This document shows positions 25,665-34,505 of a stretch of DNA of 64,000 nt, in pieces. This stretch comes from Kitasatospora sp. SolWspMP-SS2h (GTDB taxonomy: Bacteria > Actinomycetota > Actinomycetes > Streptomycetales > Streptomycetaceae), in the NCBI RefSeq assembly GCF_003259315.1, contig NZ_QLLT01000024.1, forward strand, positions 42,373 through 106,372, read 5' to 3'. Under the pieces are notes generated by a model, which saw nothing but the letters and a program-made list of their open reading frames with translations, made no database searches and was not told the DNA's origin. Each line of letters opens with the position of its first letter. Within the stretch, counting starts at the first letter, position 1. A program made the position numbers and the translations under genes.

Positions 25665-25924
25665 GGACACCTCTCGGCTCGGGGGAGGCGGCGGCGGGGG
25701 AGCGGAGCCCCCGCCCGGGTGCGGTCCCCCGAGAATCCCGAGCGCCTGACGGGCCGTCAAGCCGTCCGACCGGATTCACCGGTCGCCCCGGAACGGGGTC
25801 CGGTACTCGTGCGGACACCCGGTGCCACCGACGGACGGAGGCCGGGAACGGCCGCGCCCTACCATCGGACGGAAGGCGGAGCGCCGGGTCGGGATTCCGG
25901 CACCGATACGAGGGAGGGATCGGG

Positions 25925-26362
25925 ATGTTCGGTTCGAAGAAGAAGCTCGACGACCTGATGGCGCAGCTCCGACCCGACCTGAGCCGGGAATCGCTCGGCG
26001 TCGGGCCCGACTTCCCGGGCATCGCCCCGAACCCGCTGCTGAGCCGCGACGCACGGAAGCGCACGGCGGAACTGCGGACGGGGGTGCTCGCGCTCGGCGT
26101 CCTCGTCGACTGGCGGGAGGTCAACAGCAACCCGCGCGTGGTCCTGATGCTCGACGTGGATACCGCCGACGGCGCCTCGTTCCGCGGCATCGCGGACGAG
26201 GACCTCACGATCACCGAGCTCACCCGACTCGCCCCGGGACAGACGCTGCCCGTGCGCTACCGGCCGGCCGTCATGGACCACTACGTCGCCCTCGCCCGGG
26301 ACGCGGACCCCGCCCAGGTGCAGCGGCTCTCGGACCGGATCGCCGGCCGCGGGCGGAACTGA
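25925..26362 (+). CDS. Small hypothetical protein
   Basis: 145 residues with a good GGAGGG ribosome site. Charged N-terminus (FGSKKKLDDLMAQLRPDL), then a beta-rich part (TGVLALGVLVDWREV, VVLMLDVDTADG, LPVRYRPAVMDHYVAL) that looks like a small OB- or SH3-type domain found in actinobacterial membrane-associated hypotheticals. No membrane segment, signal peptide or catalytic motif. Followed by a hairpin terminator at 26425-26456. Confidence 0.7.
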   Translation: MFGSKKKLDDLMAQLRPDLSRESLGVGPDFPGIAPNPLLSRDARKRTAELRTGVLALGVLVDWREVNSNPRVVLMLDVDTADGASFRGIADEDLTITELTRLAPGQTLPVRYRPAVMDHYVALARDADPAQVQRLSDRIAGRGRN

Positions 26363-26424
26363 GCCGGAGCCCGCCCGCGCCGCGGGGCGAGCCGCCGCCG
26401 CCCGGGGCGGCCCCGGACACGCGT

Positions 26425-26456
26425 CGGGCCCGGCCCCGTGGGGAGGGGCGGGCCCG
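26425..26456. terminator. GC hairpin terminator
   Basis: CGGGCCCGGCCCC (26425-26437) pairs with GGGGCGGGCCCG (26445-26456) with one bulged base. It serves the gene ending at 26362 and, on the other strand, the tiny ORF ending at 26482. Confidence 0.75.
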
Positions 26457-26481
26457 GAGGTGCGGAGGCGGTGCCGGTCCG

Positions 26482-26556
26482 TCAGTGCCGCGCGGGGCGG
26501 CGGGGGCGGGCCGGCGGTACGACTTCTATGGAGCGGGCGAGGAGCCGAACGGACAT
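26482..26556 (-). CDS. Candidate 24-residue small ORF
   Basis: A 24-codon ORF reading leftward from an ATG at 26556, with a well-placed GGAGAA ribosome site 4 nt upstream, and followed by the hairpin at 26425-26456. The peptide begins MSVRLLARSIEVV and ends in a Pro/Arg/His-rich tail, so it is very basic. Its layout resembles actinomycete leader peptides, but no gene lies downstream on this strand before the convergent gene. It may be a free-standing small protein or a chance ORF. Confidence 0.35.
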   Translation of the reverse strand: MSVRLLARSIEVVPPARPRRPARH

Positions 26557-26738
26557 CAGTTCTCCTGGGAGGGAAGGGCGCCGCGTGGGACTGCGGCGCT
26601 GCCCGAAACCGTAGGGTGATCGGACGAACGCCGGTGCGGGGCGCGCCGTCGACGTCCCGCGGGTCGCCCGAAGGGCCGAGGGACCGGTGGCCCGGTCGGT
26701 CGATGCGGCCACCGGCTACCGCCCGGTACGGTCGGGTC

Positions 26739-27515
26739 ATGACCACCGCTCTCATCACCGGCGCCACCGCCGGCATCGGCGCCGCCTACGCCAACCGCCT
26801 GGCCCGCGACGGCCGCGACCTGGTCCTGGTCGCCCGCGACGGCGACCGCCTCGCCGCCACCGCCGCCGAACTCACCGCCCGCCACGGCGTCCAGGTCGAG
26901 ACGCTCTCCGCCGACCTCGCCACCGAGGCCGGCATCGAAGCCGTCGAGGACCGGCTGCGCGACGCCTCCCGCCCCGTCGACCTGCTGGTCAACAACGCCG
27001 GCTTCGGCCACCGCGGCACCTACCTGGACGTCCCCGTGCAGGACGAACTCGACATGCTGAAGGTCCACATCGAGGCGGTGCTGCGGCTCACCACGGCCGC
27101 CGTCCCCGGCATGCGCGAGCGCGGCTTCGGCGCGGTCGTCAACGTCGCCTCGGTGGCCGCGTTCCTGCCCCGCGGCACCTACGGCGCGACCAAGGCCTGG
27201 GTCGTCAACTTCACCCTCGGCATCGCCCGCGACCTGGCCGGCAGCGGCGTCCGCCTGCAGGCCCTCTGTCCCGGCTTCACCCGCACCGAATTCCACCAGC
27301 GCGCCGGCATGGGCACCTCCTCCATCCCCGCCTGGGGCTGGCTCACCGCCGACCGCGTCGTCGACGCCTCCCTGCGCGACCTCGCCCGCAACCGCCCGCT
27401 CTGCGTCCCCAGCAAGCGCTACAAGGCCGCCGTCACCGCCGCCCGACTCCTGCCGCCCGGCGGCCTCGGCAAGATCTCCAACACGGCGGGACGCGACTAC
27501 GGCAAGAAGCCCTGA
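26739..27515 (+). CDS. Short-chain dehydrogenase/reductase
   Basis: 258 residues from an ATG at 26739; the longer open frame upstream is not coding-like. Cofactor motif TGATAGIG (~residue 8), NNAGFGHRG (~88), Ser in VVNVASVAAF and catalytic Tyr/Lys in YGATKAW (~153). Resembles the DltE/YdfG-like SDR group; oxidises or reduces an alcohol or ketone with NAD(P). Single gene. Its 3' end (LPPGGLGKISNTAGRDYG) is echoed by a decayed copy at 27643-27712. Confidence 0.87.
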   Translation: MTTALITGATAGIGAAYANRLARDGRDLVLVARDGDRLAATAAELTARHGVQVETLSADLATEAGIEAVEDRLRDASRPVDLLVNNAGFGHRGTYLDVPVQDELDMLKVHIEAVLRLTTAAVPGMRERGFGAVVNVASVAAFLPRGTYGATKAWVVNFTLGIARDLAGSGVRLQALCPGFTRTEFHQRAGMGTSSIPAWGWLTADRVVDASLRDLARNRPLCVPSKRYKAAVTAARLLPPGGLGKISNTAGRDYGKKP

Positions 27516-27642
27516 CGGGAACTCCCCTCGGGCAGCGGGGGCGCATTCCCCGGCACGGCATGGCACGGCGGGGCAGGGCGGGGCACGGCGGGGCGGCGGC
27601 TGCGGCAAGAAATCCCGACCGGGCGGCGGGGGCGGGGGAGAG

Positions 27643-27712
27643 GCTGCCGCCCGGTGGTCTCGGCGAGATTTTCCATACCGCAGGGCCTGACCACGGCAGG
27701 GAGCCCGGACGG
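27643..27712 (+). pseudogene. Decayed duplicate of the SDR 3' end
   Basis: Translation of this stretch gives LPPGGLGEIFHTAGPDHG, matching LPPGGLGKISNTAGRDYG at the C-terminus of the SDR gene ending at 27515. A second shorter echo of the SDR tail (CGGCAAGAA followed by CCCGACCGGG) lies at about 27603-27622. No start or cofactor motif accompanies them, so they are remnants of local duplication rather than a gene. Confidence 0.65.
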
Positions 27713-27845
27713 GGGGCCGCTGTCGGGCGGCTGCGGCGTGTTCTCCGGCGGAGGGGGAGGCCCTGGCCGGGCGGCGGGGACGGGGGCGGATGGCCGCGGC
27801 GCGTTCTCCGGTGCCGCGAGGTGTGACTGCGGCGAGCCCGTAGCC

Positions 27846-27950
27846 GCTGCCGCCGTCCCCGCGCCGACCGTCCCCGCTGCCGCCGTCCCCGCTGCCGCCG
27901 TCCCCGCGCCGACCGTCCCCGCACCGGCTGTCCCTGAGCCCGTCGCCCCT
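27846..27950. repeat. 15-bp minisatellite, seven units
   Basis: Units such as gctgccgccgtcccc and gcgccgaccgtcccc repeat in register from 27846 to 27950 with substitutions. Read on the plus strand in one frame they encode pentapeptides AAAVP, APTVP, APAVP. The frame has no convincing start, ribosome site or domain, so it is annotated as repeat. The rest of the 635-bp region 27516-28150 holds the SDR remnants to the left and the exporter promoter to the right. Confidence 0.8.
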
Positions 27951-28085
27951 GGCTCCGCCGTCTCCGGACTCGTCGCTCTCCCGGCTCCGCCGTCCCCCAC
28001 CGGCTGCTCCCGGGCCTGTCGCCCCGGGCCCGCCCTCCGTCGGCCGCTCTCGGGACCGGCGTCGGGAATGCCGAGAAGTTTAGGT

Positions 28086-28115
28086 TTGCTAATGATGAGC
28101 AAGGCTCGTTAAACT
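28086..28115 (+). promoter_or_regulatory. Promoter with overlapping inverted repeat before the ABC exporter
   Basis: In a sharply AT-richer island, TTGCTA (28086-28091) and TAAACT (28110-28115) are spaced by 18 bp as -35/-10 elements. TTGCTaatgatgAGCAA forms a 5-bp-arm inverted repeat (28086-28102) across the promoter, and a wider GTTTA/TAAAC pair flanks it. A preceding TTAGGTT recalls an iron-box half-site, but the other half is missing. A MarR- or TetR-type operator is more likely. Confidence 0.5.
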
Positions 28116-28150
28116 CGTCCCGTCCCGCCCGCCGACCCCCAGGAGGCCCC

Positions 28151-29953
28151 GTGCGACCGAACCGGATCGACTGGACACCGCCCGAAGGGCAGTCGAAGCA
28201 GCCCGCCGAGGTGCGGCGCATCCTGCGGCTGTTCCGGCCCTACGCCGGGCGGCTGGGGGTGGTGGGGCTGCTGGTGGCGGCCTCCGCCGTGGTGTCGGTG
28301 GTGACGCCGTTCCTGTTGCGGGCGGTGCTGGACACCGCGATACCGCAGGGGCGGACCGGTCTGCTCAGTCTGCTCGCGCTCGGGATGATCGCCGCCTCGG
28401 TGGTCACCAGCGTGCTGAACGTGCTCCAGACGCTGATCTCCACCACCGTCGGCCAGCGCGTCATGCACGACCTGCGCACCTCCGTCTACCGGCACCTCCA
28501 GCGGATGTCGCTGGCGTTCTTCACCCGCACCCGCACCGGCGAGGTGCAGTCCCGGATCGCCAACGACATCGGCGGCATGCAGGCCACCGTCACCGGCACC
28601 GCCACCTCCCTGGTGTCGAACCTGACCGCGGTGGTCGCCAGCGTGGTCGCGATGGTCGCGCTCGACTGGCGGCTGACGATCGTCTCGCTGCTGCTGCTCC
28701 CGGTGTTCGTCTGGATCAGCCGCCGGGTCGGCCGGGAGCGCAAGAAGATCACCGGCGAGCGGCAGCGCCAACTCGCCGAACTGTCCTCCGCCGTCCAGGA
28801 GTCGCTGTCGGTCAGCGGCATCCTGCTCGGCCGCACGATGGGCCGCTCCGGCTCGCTGACCCGCGAGTTCGCCGAGCGCTCGGACGGGCTCGCCGAGCTG
28901 GAGGTGCGCTCCAGCATGGCCGGGCGGTGGCGGATGTCCACCATCGGGATCGTGATGGCCGCGATGCCCGCGCTGATCTACTGGGCGGCCGGCCTGACTT
29001 CCGCCGCCGGGGCGCCGATCGTCTCGCTGGGCACCCTGGTCGCCTTCGTCTCGCTCCAGCAGGGCCTGTTCCGGCCGACCATCGGCCTGCTCTCCACCGG
29101 CGTGGACGTGCAGACCTCGCTCGCCCTGTTCCAGCGGATCTTCGAGTACCTCGACCTGCCGGTGGACATCGAGGAGCCGGAGCACCCCGTCCGCCTGGAG
29201 CGCGTCCGCGGCGACGTCCGCTTCGAGGACGTCGAGTTCCACTACCGCCCCGACCAGGACCGCCCCACCCTGACCGGCATCGACCTGACCGTCCCGGCCG
29301 GCGGCTCGCTCGCCGTGGTCGGCGAGACCGGCTCCGGCAAGTCCACCCTCTCCTACCTGGTGCCACGTCTGTACGACGCCACCGGCGGCCGGGTCCTGAT
29401 CGACGGGGTGGACGTGCGCGAGCTGTCCTTCGAGACGCTCGCCCGGGCGGTCGGCGTGGTCTCCCAGGAGACCTACCTGTTCCACGCCTCGGTCGCCGAC
29501 AACCTGCGCTTCGCCAAACCGGACGCCACCGACGCCGAACTGGTCCAGGCCGCCCGGGCCGCCCAGATCCACGACATGATCGCCGCCCTCCCCGACGGCT
29601 ACGACACCATGGTCGGCGAACGCGGCTACCGCTTCTCCGGCGGCGAGAAGCAGCGCCTGGCGATCGCCCGCACCGTGCTGCGCAACCCGCCGATCCTGAT
29701 CCTGGACGAGGCCACCAGCGCCCTCGACAACCAGACCGAGCACGCCGTCCAGCAGGCCCTGGACGCGCTCGCCGCCGGCCGCACCACCCTCACCATCGCG
29801 CACCGGCTCTCCACCGTCCGCGACGCCGGGCAGATCGCCGTCCTCGACCACGGCGAGATCGCCGAACTCGGCACCCACGACGAACTGCTGGCCCGCGACG
29901 GCCGCTACGCCGCCCTGCTCCACCGGGAGGCGCTGCCGGTACCGGCCGCCTGA
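28151..29953 (+). CDS. ABC exporter, fused membrane and ATPase domains (multidrug type)
   Basis: 600 residues from a GTG after an ideal AGGAGG. Six membrane helices (residues ~30-310) with the exporter coupling region, then an ATPase domain: Walker A GETGSGKST (~395), Q-loop VVSQETYLF, signature FSGGEKQR (~497), Walker B ILILDEATSALD and H-loop AHRLST. Works as a homo- or heterodimer exporting lipids, drugs or peptides. It stands alone, with no obvious second half, so a homodimer is likely. The operator-like repeat at 28086 suggests substrate-induced control. Confidence 0.9.
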   Translation: MRPNRIDWTPPEGQSKQPAEVRRILRLFRPYAGRLGVVGLLVAASAVVSVVTPFLLRAVLDTAIPQGRTGLLSLLALGMIAASVVTSVLNVLQTLISTTVGQRVMHDLRTSVYRHLQRMSLAFFTRTRTGEVQSRIANDIGGMQATVTGTATSLVSNLTAVVASVVAMVALDWRLTIVSLLLLPVFVWISRRVGRERKKITGERQRQLAELSSAVQESLSVSGILLGRTMGRSGSLTREFAERSDGLAELEVRSSMAGRWRMSTIGIVMAAMPALIYWAAGLTSAAGAPIVSLGTLVAFVSLQQGLFRPTIGLLSTGVDVQTSLALFQRIFEYLDLPVDIEEPEHPVRLERVRGDVRFEDVEFHYRPDQDRPTLTGIDLTVPAGGSLAVVGETGSGKSTLSYLVPRLYDATGGRVLIDGVDVRELSFETLARAVGVVSQETYLFHASVADNLRFAKPDATDAELVQAARAAQIHDMIAALPDGYDTMVGERGYRFSGGEKQRLAIARTVLRNPPILILDEATSALDNQTEHAVQQALDALAAGRTTLTIAHRLSTVRDAGQIAVLDHGEIAELGTHDELLARDGRYAALLHREALPVPAA

Positions 29954-30003
29954 CGCCGCCGGGCCGCCGCCCGCGGCCCAGGACCACCGGCCGCCTGACG
30001 CGC

Positions 30004-30037
30004 ACCGGCCCGGGGCGCGCACGCACCCCGGGCCGGT
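30004..30037. terminator. Bidirectional hairpin
   Basis: ACCGGCCCGGGG (30004-30015) and CCCCGGGCCGGT (30026-30037) form a perfect 12-bp stem with a 10-nt loop between the convergent genes ending at 29953 and 30062. Confidence 0.85.
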
Positions 30038-30061
30038 CGGTAGCCGGTCGCGGCCGGTCGG

Positions 30062-30724
30062 TCAGCCGCGGAAGTCGGCCGGGCGCTCCGGGGAGGCGGC
30101 GGCCAGGGCCTCGGTGACGCCCTCGACGCCCGCGCGCAGGCCGTAGACCGGCGTCTCGGGCTGCTGGCGCCAGGAGTCGTCGATGCCGCCGGCGTCCACC
30201 GTGTCGAAGCCGAGGGCGTCGATCAGCTCGCGCACCACCTGCTTGGCGGCCGGGTCGTCGCCGGCCACCGGGAGGGCGATCCGCTCGGGGTCGCCGGCCG
30301 GGCGGGGCGCGTCCAGGATGTCCTGGGCGTAGGTGCCGTTGAACGCCTTGACCACGGGGTGGCCGAGCTGCCGCTCCACCCAGCGGCTCTCGGTCAGCCC
30401 CTCGTCCTCGATGGCGGCGATCCGGCCGTCCCGCTCGCGCGGGTAGTAGTTGTTGGTGTCGAGCAGGACGAAGCCGTCGGCCGCGCCGGCCAGCAGGTCG
30501 TCCGGCAGGGCGGGGACGTTCTTCAGCGGGACGGTGACCACGACCAGCTCCGCGCCGGCCGCCGCCTCGCCGGCCGGGACGGGCGTCGCGCCGGTCTCGG
30601 CCGCCAGGTCGGCCAGGGTCTCGGGGCCGCGCGAGTTGGCCACCGCCACCTGGTGGCCGAGGGCGGTGAGGCGGCGGGTCAGGTTGCCGCCGATGTTGCC
30701 CGCTCCGATGATGCCGATCTTCAT
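30062..30724 (-). CDS. NADPH-dependent F420 reductase-like oxidoreductase
   Basis: 220 residues. N-terminal Rossmann motif GIIGAGNIGGNL (residues 4-15) followed by ANSRGPETL, the NADP phosphate-binding region of the F420-dependent NADP reductase-like family, then TNNYYPRERDG, KAFNGTYAQD and LPVAGDDPAAK, all family-typical. Cytoplasmic hydride transfer; the true second substrate (F420 or other) is not determined by these motifs. Single gene. Confidence 0.82.
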   Translation of the reverse strand: MKIGIIGAGNIGGNLTRRLTALGHQVAVANSRGPETLADLAAETGATPVPAGEAAAGAELVVVTVPLKNVPALPDDLLAGAADGFVLLDTNNYYPRERDGRIAAIEDEGLTESRWVERQLGHPVVKAFNGTYAQDILDAPRPAGDPERIALPVAGDDPAAKQVVRELIDALGFDTVDAGGIDDSWRQQPETPVYGLRAGVEGVTEALAAASPERPADFRG

Positions 30725-30860
30725 GGGGTGTGCTCCGTGCTTCTCGGGCCGGTGCCGCGGTCCGGTTCGGTTCGTGGACGGCTGGGCGCGCCCACGTGGA
30801 TGCCGAACCGGCGGACCCGGCCGGATGTTCCCGGCCCGGAGAAGTCGTACTGACGGAGGG

Positions 30861-31532
30861 TCAGGCGGCCTTCGGCGACTCGTTGTACTGCGCGGCGGGC
30901 TCCTGCCCGGAGAGCGCCTGGATGGCGGCCATCACCTCGTCGGTGACCTGGCGGCGGGCCTTGGCCGAGCGGGCCTGGCCGTGCAGCTCGTCGAAGTGGA
31001 GCGGTTCGCCGAACGTGACGCTGATCTTCCGCAGCCGGGGGATCCGCTTGCCGACCGGCAGGATGTGCTGGGGCCCCTCCAGGGCCACCGGCACCACCGG
31101 GACGCCGGCGGTCAGCGCCAGCCAGGCCACGCCGGTCTTGCCGCGGTACAGGCGGCCGTCCAGCGAGCGGGTGCCCTCGGGGTAGATGCCGAAGGCCCGG
31201 CCGGAGTTCAGGATCTCCAGGCCCTCGTCCAGCGAGGCGGTGGCGGCCCGGACGCTGCCGCGCTCCACCGGGACGGCGTTGATCACGTGGGTGAAGAAGA
31301 ACCGGGAGACCGCGCCCTTGACGCCCTTGCCGGTGAAGTACTCGGCCTTGGCCAGGAAGAACACCTGGCGCGGCGCGGCCAGCGGGATCACCACGCTGTC
31401 CACGAACGACAGGTGGTTGCTCGCCAGGATCACCCCGCCCTTGCGCGGCACGTTCTCCAGGCCCTCGATCGCCGGCCGGTAGAGGGCCTTGGCGAGCGGC
31501 TTGAGCACGAGCTTGGTGACGAGGTCGATCAC
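30861..31532 (-). CDS. plsC: 1-acyl-sn-glycerol-3-phosphate acyltransferase (PlsC-like)
   Basis: 223 residues from a GTG at 31532 preceded by GGGAGGG; the longer open frame upstream is proline/arginine-rich and rejected. Acyltransferase motifs: NHLSFVDS (HX4D, ~residue 41), the FFLAKAEYF block, YPEGTRSLDG (~120) and VPVVPVAL (~150). Transfers an acyl chain to lysophosphatidic acid or a related acceptor at the membrane inner face. It is downstream, on the same strand, of the teichoic-acid-like polymerase at 31845 but 312 bp away, so probably a separate transcript. Confidence 0.85.
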   Translation of the reverse strand: MIDLVTKLVLKPLAKALYRPAIEGLENVPRKGGVILASNHLSFVDSVVIPLAAPRQVFFLAKAEYFTGKGVKGAVSRFFFTHVINAVPVERGSVRAATASLDEGLEILNSGRAFGIYPEGTRSLDGRLYRGKTGVAWLALTAGVPVVPVALEGPQHILPVGKRIPRLRKISVTFGEPLHFDELHGQARSAKARRQVTDEVMAAIQALSGQEPAAQYNESPKAA

Positions 31533-31844
31533 GGTGTGGCCCTCCCTGGCCGGACAAACGGTACGGCCGGGGGACGTCCCCGGCCGGGGTCTCGCCGCGG
31601 GGCGAGGCGCGCGGCTCGGAGCAGGGCCGAACCGCGCGGGTACCGAACCACTGGGTAACGGACCGCAGACTACGACATGCACCCCGAGGTCCGTCCACAT
31701 TCCGTGCGGCGGTGGCGCTGCGATCCTCGTCACGACCGCCTGTCGGTCACCCGCCGTCCCGCATGGTGAGACAGCGGGGTGGTGGGTCGGCGGGACGGTG
31801 GGACAGCAGGACGGCGGGGTGCGCGGCGCGCGCGGGGCGGGTGG

Positions 31845-34025
31845 TCAGGACCGGAGCGGGAAGATCCGGCTGACCACCCGTTCGGCGGCCCGGCCGTCGT
31901 CCCACGGGCAGAACCGCTCGCGGAAGCGCCGCCGGGCCTCCGGCTCCGGGTCGCCGGCCAGCAGCGCCCCGGTGAGCGCCTCCTGGTCGGTGGTGACCGC
32001 GCCGGGCGGCTCCTTCATCAGGTCGAAGTAGACGCCGCGGACCTCCTGGTACTCCTCCCAGTCGGGGGCGTACACGGCGATCGGCCGGTCCAGCACCGCG
32101 TAGTCGAACATCATCGAGGAGTAGTCGGTGACCAGGGCGTCCGCGGCCAGGTAGAGGTCCTCCACCGACGGGTGGTCGGAGGCGTCCAGCAGGGTCGCCG
32201 CGCCGGGGCCGGTGGTCAGGTCGCCCGCGCCGCCGTCGTGGAAGTAGTGGGTGCGCACCAGCACCGTCCAGCCGGGGCCGAGCCGTTCGGCCAGCGCGGG
32301 CAGGTCGAGCAGCGGCAGGTAGCCGCCGCGGGACTCGCGGTGGGTCGGCGCGTACAGCACGGTGCGCTGCCCGTCGGCGATGCCCAGCGCGCGGCGGGCG
32401 TCGACGCACTGCTCGGGGGTGGCCAGGGCGAGCCGGTCGTTGCGCGGGTAGCCGGTGTCCAGGATCTGGTAGGTGCCGGGGAAGGCCCGGGCGAAGTGCC
32501 GGCTGGTGTGCGGGTTGGGCGAGACCAGGTAGTCCCAGCGACCGACCACCTCGCGCAGCCGGTCGAAGTCCATCCCGTCGGCCGCCAGCGGCCGGTCCAC
32601 CAGGTCCATGCCCATCGCCTTCAGCGGCGTGCCGTGCTGGGTCTGCACGTGCACGGTGCCGGTCCGCTTGGTCATGGTGTGCGGGAAGTTCACGTTGTTG
32701 ACGAAGTACTTGGCGGTGGCCATCGCCTTCAGGTAGGCGGGCGTGTTGACGATCACGTACGGGACCCCGGCGGGCAGCGTGGCGGCCCGCTCGGCGTTCT
32801 CCACCACCCACACCCCGTGCACCTGCGGGGCCAGCTCCCTGGCCTTGGCGTAGATCGCCGCCGGGTTGCAGGCGTACCCGCGGTGCCAGTACGCCGCGTA
32901 CACCGCCAGGTTCTCGTCGATCGGCAGCCGCTTGAACGCGTTGTACGCGGTGAACCGGGCCCCGCTGCGGACCACCTTCTTCACCCCGGGCGCCACCGAC
33001 CGGCTGCCGCGCTTGACCGCGCCGGGCAGCCGGCCGCCGCGGCGCAGCTCGGCGTAGGCGCGCCGGGAGCCGCGGGCGGCCAGCCGGTACTGGACGCCGC
33101 GCACGCCGGACGGGTAGCGGTAGCCGGCCGGGCGGTGCCTGGCGAAGTGGCCGGTGATCCGGGCGAAGAACTCGGCGCGCAGCTCGGCGGGCACCAGGCC
33201 GGGGGTGTCGTAGACGGTGAGCGCCTGCTTGACGGTGCGGTCGAAGACCAGGGTGCGCAGGGCGTCCGCGCGCTCGTTCCGGTCCAGGAAGGCGAAGATC
33301 GCGTCGTACTGGGCGAAGGCGTCGGCGTGCTTGGGGGAGGCGGTGGCGGTGATCGCGCCGGGGCGTCCGCGCCGGTAGTTGTAGCAGGGGCGGTCCAGGT
33401 AGAGCAGCCGGTCGGCGGCGAGCAGCAGCGGGTAGGTGACCGAGATGTCCTCGTAGTGGCCGCGGCCGAAGCGCACGTCCAGGCCGAGCAGGTACTCCCG
33501 GCGCATCACCTTGTTCCACACCGCGAGCACCGCGTTGAACAGCGCCGGGTGCTCGGCGGCGGTGCAGCCGGAGACCAGCGGGGAGCCGGCCAGCACCTTG
33601 CGCCAGGGGTTCGGCTCCCGGCCGCCGTCGGGGTAGACGTGGGTGAAGTCGGTGAGCAGCACGTCGGCGGGCAGCTCGCGGGCCGTCTCGGCGCGCAGTT
33701 CGCCCAGGACGGCGTCGATGCTGCCCTCGGGCAGCCAGTCGTCGCTGTCGACGAACCAGACGTACGTGCCGGTGGCCTCGGCCAGGCCGGCGGTGCGGGC
33801 ACCGCCCAGGCCCCGGTTCTCGGCCAGGTGCAGCACCCGCATCCGCGGGTCGCCGGCGGCGTGCGCGTCGAGCAGCGCGCCGCAGCCGTCGGGGGAGCGG
33901 TCGTCCACCGCGATCAGCTCGACCTCGCCGGGGGCGGCGCCGTCGGCCCGGAGCGACTCCAGGCACTGCGGCAGGAAGCGTTCCACGCCGTGAACGGGCA
34001 GGACGATGCTGAGCAGAGGTGGCAC
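31845..34025 (-). CDS. Glycosyltransferase 2 / CDP-glycerol glycerophosphotransferase fusion
   Basis: 726 residues from a GTG at 34025. Residues 1-~260: GT2 fold with SIVLPVHGVERFLPQCLESL, DDRSPDG, GLGGARTAGL and the DxD-type VDSDDWLPEG. Residues ~360-726: TagF/TarF-like domain with VQTQHGTPLKAMGMD, SPNPHTSRHF, TGYPRNDRL and VTDYSSMMFD. Such fusions build poly(glycerol- or polyol-phosphate) chains of wall teichoic or related acids in actinomycetes. Peripheral membrane protein; no signal peptide. The sugar specificity is unknown. The 112 bp after the stop hold no recognisable gene. Confidence 0.87.
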   Translation of the reverse strand: MPPLLSIVLPVHGVERFLPQCLESLRADGAAPGEVELIAVDDRSPDGCGALLDAHAAGDPRMRVLHLAENRGLGGARTAGLAEATGTYVWFVDSDDWLPEGSIDAVLGELRAETARELPADVLLTDFTHVYPDGGREPNPWRKVLAGSPLVSGCTAAEHPALFNAVLAVWNKVMRREYLLGLDVRFGRGHYEDISVTYPLLLAADRLLYLDRPCYNYRRGRPGAITATASPKHADAFAQYDAIFAFLDRNERADALRTLVFDRTVKQALTVYDTPGLVPAELRAEFFARITGHFARHRPAGYRYPSGVRGVQYRLAARGSRRAYAELRRGGRLPGAVKRGSRSVAPGVKKVVRSGARFTAYNAFKRLPIDENLAVYAAYWHRGYACNPAAIYAKARELAPQVHGVWVVENAERAATLPAGVPYVIVNTPAYLKAMATAKYFVNNVNFPHTMTKRTGTVHVQTQHGTPLKAMGMDLVDRPLAADGMDFDRLREVVGRWDYLVSPNPHTSRHFARAFPGTYQILDTGYPRNDRLALATPEQCVDARRALGIADGQRTVLYAPTHRESRGGYLPLLDLPALAERLGPGWTVLVRTHYFHDGGAGDLTTGPGAATLLDASDHPSVEDLYLAADALVTDYSSMMFDYAVLDRPIAVYAPDWEEYQEVRGVYFDLMKEPPGAVTTDQEALTGALLAGDPEPEARRRFRERFCPWDDGRAAERVVSRIFPLRS

Positions 34026-34388
34026 GTGCGTTCACTCCGCGAAGGGAAGGAGGGTGGCTGCCGGCGGGTCGCCCGGTACGGACACTCTACCGAGCGGGAC
34101 GGGGCGCTCCCCGGGAGCGGGGCGGCGGCGGACCCGGGCCGGTGGCGCTCCGCGCCGGGCCGCGGCACCCCGGGCGCAGGTGGTCGGGGTGACCGGGGTG
34201 TCGCGGACGGCGGGGAAACGCGACCGCCGGTGCCGCGCCGTACCAGCGGCGGCACCGGCAGCCCGGTTGGCGATCCGACCGACCCTCAACGGTCGACCGC
34301 CGGTCCGTCCACCACAGGGGAGCCGGGCCGCCGCAGCGTCGAGACGGCCTGACAGTGACTCACCGTGGTGTCGGAAGCATCACGGGAT

Positions 34389-34425
34389 GGTCGGGTGATT
34401 CGTTCATACTCGAAATCACCCGACC
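34389..34425. other. Perfect 12-bp-stem hairpin
   Basis: GGTCGGGTGATT (34389-34400) and AATCACCCGACC (34414-34425) are exact inverted copies around a 13-nt loop, with an alternative pairing of TTCG and CGAA inside. No coding gene ends nearby, so it is either a terminator of an unseen transcript, an RNA structure or a protein-binding site. Confidence 0.85.
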
Positions 34426-34505
34426 GGGGATGGGTGGGTGTTCCCCGCTATCCCGTGTCGATACAGATATTGCTTGGAGGTTTCAGCCACGTCAATCCCT
34501 CGTAT

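Noticed and set aside
28082..28100. Full iron box before the ABC exporter
   Set aside because: TTAGGTT matches one half-site but the second half (CCTAA) is absent.
27497..28102. 201-residue minus-strand frame containing GTAAAGT-type repeats
   Set aside because: Its repeats are the 15-bp minisatellite read in reverse; no ribosome site, domain or neighbour supports it.
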